From UBA1672 sp050633285 (GTDB taxonomy: Bacteria; Pseudomonadota; Alphaproteobacteria; Micavibrionales; Micavibrionaceae): a stretch of DNA of 64,000 nt. Shown here piece by piece: positions 60,033 to 64,000 of the stretch (position 1 is its first letter; every line of letters starts with the position of its first letter). Location: the NCBI GenBank assembly GCA_050633285.1, contig JBOEGG010000009.1, forward strand, positions 14,313 through 78,312. The letters run 5' to 3'. The notes below the pieces were generated by a model. That model did no database searches, had not been told where the DNA came from, and was given only the letters and a program-made list of their open reading frames with translations. The translations under genes and the position numbers were made by a program.

Positions 60033-63000
60033 TCAAAATAAACACCTATCACATGATCCAACGCAGTCTTTTGTTGCAAAGGTCATTGACTGGTCTGTGA
60101 ACAATCAACTTCTTGTTGGCATGATGATGGTAGCCTTGCTGGTAGGAGGGATTTTATCACTTCAAAAAATGCCACTTGATGCCATTCCAGATATGTCAGA
60201 TACGCAAGTCATCATTCGCACTGATTTTGCAGGGCAGTCACCACAAATTGTTGAAGATTTGGTAACATACCCGCTTTCTACAACAATGCTGGGCTTGCCA
60301 AAAACAAAGAATGTGCGCGGATTTTCAATGTTTGGGACGTCTTTTGTTTATATCATTTTTGAAGATGGTATTGATCAATATTGGGCTCGATCTCGCGTTA
60401 TCGAAGCTTTATCCAAAATACAAGGTGATCTACCTTCTAACGTGACGCCTCAGATCGGCCCAGATGCGACAGGTGTTGGCTGGGTTTACCAATATGCGTT
60501 GATTGATAAAAGCGGTGCATATGATTTATCGCAGCTCAGAAGCTTACAAGACTGGTTCTTGAAATTCGAGTTAGCAACGGTTGAAGGCGTTTCTGAAGTC
60601 GCTTCTGTTGGTGGCTTTGTAAAAGAATACCAAGTCTTAATTGATCCCAACCGTCTCCGAGCATTTGATGTGCCGCTCAAACGCTTAATGGAAGCGGTTC
60701 AAAATTCCAGTATGGATGCTGGTGGACGTGTGATTGAGAAAGCCGAAATGGAACTGATGATCCGCTCAAAAGGCTATGTCACAAACATCAATCAGCTTAG
60801 AAAAATCGTTCTGTTCGCAAGAGATGGTACGCCTGTAAAATTAGAAGATGTAGCACGCGTCATCGAAGGGCCAGAACTACGTCGTGGTATAACCGAGCTT
60901 AATGGAGAAGGAGAAGTTGTTGCTGGCGTTGTTATCATGCGTTCTGGTGAGAATGCACTTCATGTTATTGAAGGCGTAAAAGAAAAACTAGCTGAACTTC
61001 AAGAAGGACTGCCTGAAGGCGTTGAAATTGTTCCAGTATATGATCGTGCACCTTTAATTGAAGGTGCTATTGAATATTTGAGCAGTAAACTTATCGAAGA
61101 AGCCATTGTGGTCGCGCTTGTATCATTAATTTTCTTAATGCATGCAAGATCAGCGCTTGTTGCAATTATTACGTTGCCATTAGCCATTCTTGCTGCCTTT
61201 ATTGTGATGTCTGCGCAAGGCATAACGGCCAATATAATGTCGTTAGGAGGAATCGCGATTGCGATAGGAGCGATGGTGGATGCCTCCATTGTCATGGTCG
61301 AAAATGCTCACCGAAAACTCTCGGAACTACCAAAGAGTGCAACAAGAACCGATAAAAATGAGGCCATTTTATTGGCTACAAAAGAAGTTGGACCAGGGCT
61401 GTTCTTCTCTTTGCTCATCATTACAGTGTCGTTTCTTCCAGTATTTGCTTTAACAGGACAGTCCTACCGCTTGTTCTCACCTCTGGCATATACCAAAACT
61501 TATGCTATGGGCTTTGCATCAATTTTATCTGTGACAATCGTTCCTGTTTTGATGCTTTGGTTAATTAAAGGACGGATCAGAAAAGAAGAAGAAAACCCAA
61601 TTAATCGCTGGTTCATACACCTATACAAGCCTGTACTGAATGCAGCTCTTAAACAAAAATGGGTTACCGTATTAATTGCAGTTGGCCTATTGGCTTCTAT
61701 GACATGGCCGTTAACAAAAACAGGTTCGGAGTTTATGCCAGCCCTTTATGAAGGAGAGCTGCTCTATATGCCAACCACTCTGCCTGGCGTTTCTATTACA
61801 AAAGCCAAAGAAATTTTGCAACAGACCAATCGAATGATCAAAGAAGTTCCCGAAGTTCATCATGTCTTCGGCAAAGTAGGGCGAGCCGATACGGCGACTG
61901 ACCCCGCTCCAATTTCTATGATTGAAACTTGGATTAAACTTAAACCCCGCGATGAGTGGCGTTCGGGTATAGATACAGACAGTTTGATCAAAGATTTGAA
62001 CAAACGCGTCAAAATTCCTGGTCTTGTAAATAGCTGGGGTTACCCAATCAAAATTCGTATGGATATGATTTCAACCGGTGTACGAACACCCATTGGAATT
62101 AAAATTGCCGGTGATGACCTTAATGTCATTGGTCGTGTTGCTCTTGATATTGAGGCCGCCATTAAAGATGTTCCAGGAACGCGTTCTGCATTTGCAGACC
62201 GTGTTACAGGAGGAAAATATCTTGAAGTTACTCCTGATAGGGATGAGCTTGCACGCCGCAATATTGATTTAGGTGTATTCCAAAACATTATTCGCACGGC
62301 TCTTGGCGGTATGAAAATGGCCGAATCCATACAAGGGCGTGAACGATATAACATCATGCTTCGTTATGATCGTCCATTCCGTGAAGATCCAGAAGATTTG
62401 TCAAATATTTTAGTGCCAACCCCACAAGGGCAACACATTCCATTAGGCGAGCTTGCCAAAATAGAGTTTGTCGAAGGGCCACCTATGATCAAGTCTGAAA
62501 ATGCACGCCTGACTGGCTGGGTTTTCGTTGATATTGAAGACCGCGATATTGGTTCGTACGTTGAAGAAGCTCAGAAAATTGTCGCAGAAAAAGTTGATCT
62601 TCCTGCAGGGTACGCGCTGATTTGGTCTGGTCAATTTGAACAAATGCTTGAAGCTGAAGCGCGTATGCAGCTTGCTGTTCCAGCAGCAATATTCATCATC
62701 TTTACGCTGTTAATGGTACATTTTGGACGTTTAGATCGCACTTTTATGATCATGCTTTCACTTCCATTTGGCCTCATCGGTGGCGTCTGGGCACTATATT
62801 TTGCAGGATATAATTTCTCAGTCGCCGTAAGTGTTGGTTTCATAGCTTTGGCTGGAATAGCTGTGGAAACTGCCGTTGTGATGCTTATTTATATCGATCA
62901 GCAGGTTCGAGATCATCCCCCAAAATCACGTCAGGATTTGTTTGAGGCTGTTATGCACGGCGCGGTTTTGCGCGTTCGTCCAAAACTTATGACAGTTGCC

Positions 63001-63192
63001 ACAACGATGATTGGCTTGACGCCTATTTTCATCACAGAAGGTCTTGGATCTGATGTGATGCGCCGGATTGCCTTGCCAATGATTGGCGGCATGACCACGA
63101 CTACACTGCTTACCCTCATTGTCATTCCCGTTGTGTATTTCATTTGGGAAGGACGCCATTACAACCAAAAACAGGAGACTATCCATGAGTAA
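60019..63192 (+). CDS. cusA: CusA-like heavy-metal RND efflux pump
   Basis: The 1057-residue protein is a full-length HME-RND transporter. The N-terminus (MMVALLVGGILSLQKMPLDA) and GIAIAIGAMVDASIVMVENA with proton-relay Asp are characteristic. It has 12 helices in two halves with periplasmic loops. The ATG at 60019 has GGAGGGG upstream; an in-frame start 12 bp earlier lacks it. It would use proton import to expel Cu(I)/Ag(I), though the ion is inferred. Confidence 0.92.
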   Translation: MPTTNQNKHLSHDPTQSFVAKVIDWSVNNQLLVGMMMVALLVGGILSLQKMPLDAIPDMSDTQVIIRTDFAGQSPQIVEDLVTYPLSTTMLGLPKTKNVRGFSMFGTSFVYIIFEDGIDQYWARSRVIEALSKIQGDLPSNVTPQIGPDATGVGWVYQYALIDKSGAYDLSQLRSLQDWFLKFELATVEGVSEVASVGGFVKEYQVLIDPNRLRAFDVPLKRLMEAVQNSSMDAGGRVIEKAEMELMIRSKGYVTNINQLRKIVLFARDGTPVKLEDVARVIEGPELRRGITELNGEGEVVAGVVIMRSGENALHVIEGVKEKLAELQEGLPEGVEIVPVYDRAPLIEGAIEYLSSKLIEEAIVVALVSLIFLMHARSALVAIITLPLAILAAFIVMSAQGITANIMSLGGIAIAIGAMVDASIVMVENAHRKLSELPKSATRTDKNEAILLATKEVGPGLFFSLLIITVSFLPVFALTGQSYRLFSPLAYTKTYAMGFASILSVTIVPVLMLWLIKGRIRKEEENPINRWFIHLYKPVLNAALKQKWVTVLIAVGLLASMTWPLTKTGSEFMPALYEGELLYMPTTLPGVSITKAKEILQQTNRMIKEVPEVHHVFGKVGRADTATDPAPISMIETWIKLKPRDEWRSGIDTDSLIKDLNKRVKIPGLVNSWGYPIKIRMDMISTGVRTPIGIKIAGDDLNVIGRVALDIEAAIKDVPGTRSAFADRVTGGKYLEVTPDRDELARRNIDLGVFQNIIRTALGGMKMAESIQGRERYNIMLRYDRPFREDPEDLSNILVPTPQGQHIPLGELAKIEFVEGPPMIKSENARLTGWVFVDIEDRDIGSYVEEAQKIVAEKVDLPAGYALIWSGQFEQMLEAEARMQLAVPAAIFIIFTLLMVHFGRLDRTFMIMLSLPFGLIGGVWALYFAGYNFSVAVSVGFIALAGIAVETAVVMLIYIDQQVRDHPPKSRQDLFEAVMHGAVLRVRPKLMTVATTMIGLTPIFITEGLGSDVMRRIALPMIGGMTTTTLLTLIVIPVVYFIWEGRHYNQKQETIHE

Positions 63193-63517
63193 CAAAAAGA
63201 AAATTTTGACCACTGCTGGTATTTTAGCCGCTGCAGTATCATCCATTTCCACCGCAAACGCGCATATGGAGCCAAAAGTTAACGAAGACAAAGAAAAATG
63301 TTACGGAGTAGCAAAAGCCCATAAAAATGATTGCGCCAGCAAAGCCAACAAACATTCTTGTTCAGGCCTATCTAAAGTTGATAACGATCCAAATGAATGG
63401 ATCAAGTTACCTAAAGGCTTATGTGAAAAGCTTGTCGGAGGTGCACTAGAGCCTCATGAAATTGGAACCGACAAATCGAATGATACAGCAGATGATCACA
63501 AAAATCATGATCACTAA
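63185..63517 (+). CDS. DUF2282 / BufA1-like periplasmic metal-binding protein
   Basis: The 110-residue protein has a signal peptide (VSSISTANA) and the DUF2282 pattern: KCYGVAKAHKNDCASKANKH, HSCSGLSKVD, then EWIKLPKGLCEKLVGG, with four Cys at conserved places. BufA proteins are modified by an MNIO enzyme to bind copper. No MNIO (DUF692) or BufC gene is present here. The start overlaps the cusA stop, so it is coupled to the pump. Confidence 0.85.
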   Translation: MSNKKKILTTAGILAAAVSSISTANAHMEPKVNEDKEKCYGVAKAHKNDCASKANKHSCSGLSKVDNDPNEWIKLPKGLCEKLVGGALEPHEIGTDKSNDTADDHKNHDH

Positions 63518-63526
63518 ACTTTCGAA

Positions 63527-63560
63527 CCTTAAAGTCTGCATTTAAGGGCAGGCTTTAAGG
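63527..63560. terminator. Hairpin after the DUF2282 gene
   Basis: CCTTAAAG pairs with CTTTAAGG, extended by TCTGC/GCAGG with one G-T pair, giving a 13-bp stem, 10 bp after the stop. Only an A-rich tract follows, so it is not a standard terminator; it may reduce read-through into the next gene or stabilise the mRNA. Confidence 0.5.
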
Positions 63561-63622
63561 CTATGAAAAAACACAAAAAAAGGCGCAAATATACCTGTGC
63601 CTAAATTTGAAGGAGAATTATA

Positions 63623-63856
63623 ATGTCTAAGACAGCAACCGTATATAGAATGGTTACGGACAAGCATATCTGTCCGTACGGCCTAAAAACAATCGATCTT
63701 CTAAAAGATGAAGGTTATGAAGTTAAAGATCATCATCTTACAAACCGAGAAGAAACAGACGCTTTTAAAGAAAAGCATAGAGTTGAAACCACACCACAGA
63801 CGTTTATTAATGACGAGCGTATTGGTGGTTATGATGAGCTAAAAGAGCATTTTTGA
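63623..63856 (+). CDS. Glutaredoxin-like protein
   Basis: A 77-residue glutaredoxin: HICPYGLKTIDLLKDEGYEV carries a CPYG site with only the first Cys of the usual CPYC, then TTPQTFINDERIGGYDELKE gives the glutathione-binding TxP-Gly-Tyr part. Single-Cys forms can reduce mixed disulfides. GGAG stands upstream. Position after the copper genes suggests a thiol-protection role; unproven. Confidence 0.85.
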   Translation: MSKTATVYRMVTDKHICPYGLKTIDLLKDEGYEVKDHHLTNREETDAFKEKHRVETTPQTFINDERIGGYDELKEHF

Positions 63857-64000
63857 ACGGATTCGGCTGATAAACGATTTTCACCAGTTTCATATTTATG
63901 AATTTGTTGAGCTTTAACACCAATTTTTTTACCAAGATCACTTTGAGATAGCTTAGAACTCATTCGTATGAGCATAAGAGGTAGTGTCGCAAAGTTTAAC
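63829..64000 (-). CDS. XRE-family regulator, partial, cut by the window edge
   Basis: The minus strand reads LPLMLIRMSSKLSQSDLGKK, then IGVKAQQIHKYETGENRLSA before a stop at 63829-63831. This is an XRE HTH of alphaproteobacterial type, with its 5' end beyond the window. Soon after the HTH it runs into SVQKCSFSSS and stops, overlapping the glutaredoxin gene by 28 bp, so it may be a 3'-truncated copy. Confidence 0.6.
   Translation of the reverse strand, partial: LNFATLPLMLIRMSSKLSQSDLGKKIGVKAQQIHKYETGENRLSAESVQKCSFSSS

Overview
The window looks like a conjugative plasmid, or an integrated conjugative element, of a low-GC alphaproteobacterium. The evidence is a RepC-type initiator with a candidate countertranscribed RNA, a MucR/Ros zinc-finger regulator, a complete VirB/VirD4-type type IV secretion system (T4SS) with TrbM, and a DUF3363-type relaxase. 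No rRNA, tRNA or CRISPR array was seen. All calls come from reading the sequence and recalling protein families; no search was run.

Layout. (1) 1-2.6 kb is a decayed edge: a 5'-truncated Crp/Fnr regulator, an unidentified coding remnant, an 80-bp inverted-repeat element, and an ABC-transporter ATPase fragment cut by an IS30-family insertion sequence. (2) 2.6-8.7 kb is a defence island: a HEPN/Abi-like gene, then a five-gene leftward block of trypsin-like protease, membrane protein, TRIP13-type AAA+ ATPase, bacterial HORMA protein and CD-NTase. A divergent XRE regulator plus ImmA/IrrE-type metallopeptidase faces it. This matches type III CBASS under CapH/CapP control, with a membrane protein where NucC is often found and an added protease. 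(3) 9-18.4 kb holds a 2589-residue secreted protein (PPC-like domains, RHS/YD repeats with an internal RHS core, a VWD domain, cadherin-like repeats, RTX repeats) and two tandem-duplicated membrane proteins. (4) 18.5-32.4 kb is the transfer apparatus: MucR, VirB1, TrbM and an XRE regulator leftward, and virB2-virB11 plus virD4 rightward from a divergent promoter region. (5) 32.4-38.1 kb has a RhuM-Fic protein, an M48 protease, a ribbon-helix-helix accessory protein and the relaxase; 38.07-38.46 kb is the best oriT candidate. (6) 38.5-48.9 kb resembles a leading region. Its genes are nearly all leftward: orphan N6-methylase-like protein, Mrr-like nuclease, HigBA, TOPRIM primase-like protein, ParA and partner, ArdC and a ParB-domain protein. 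Several starts are preceded by related, hairpin-rich repeats. (7) 49.2-54.6 kb is replication and control: nuclease-like secreted proteins, RepC, candidate ctRNA, an origin region with two consensus DnaA boxes, and several small XRE regulators. (8) 54.65-55.46 kb has no gene but carries three copies of a nested-stem RNA-like module whose stems differ in sequence yet still pair. (9) 55.5-64 kb has a truncated second Abi gene beside an IS6-family remnant, then a copper/silver-type CusCBA efflux operon with a DUF2282 (bufferin-like) protein and a glutaredoxin-like protein.

The strongest leads are the CBASS variant with its facing promoters and operator repeats, the triplicated structured RNA, the giant RHS-VWD-RTX protein, and the repeated leaders of the leading-region genes.
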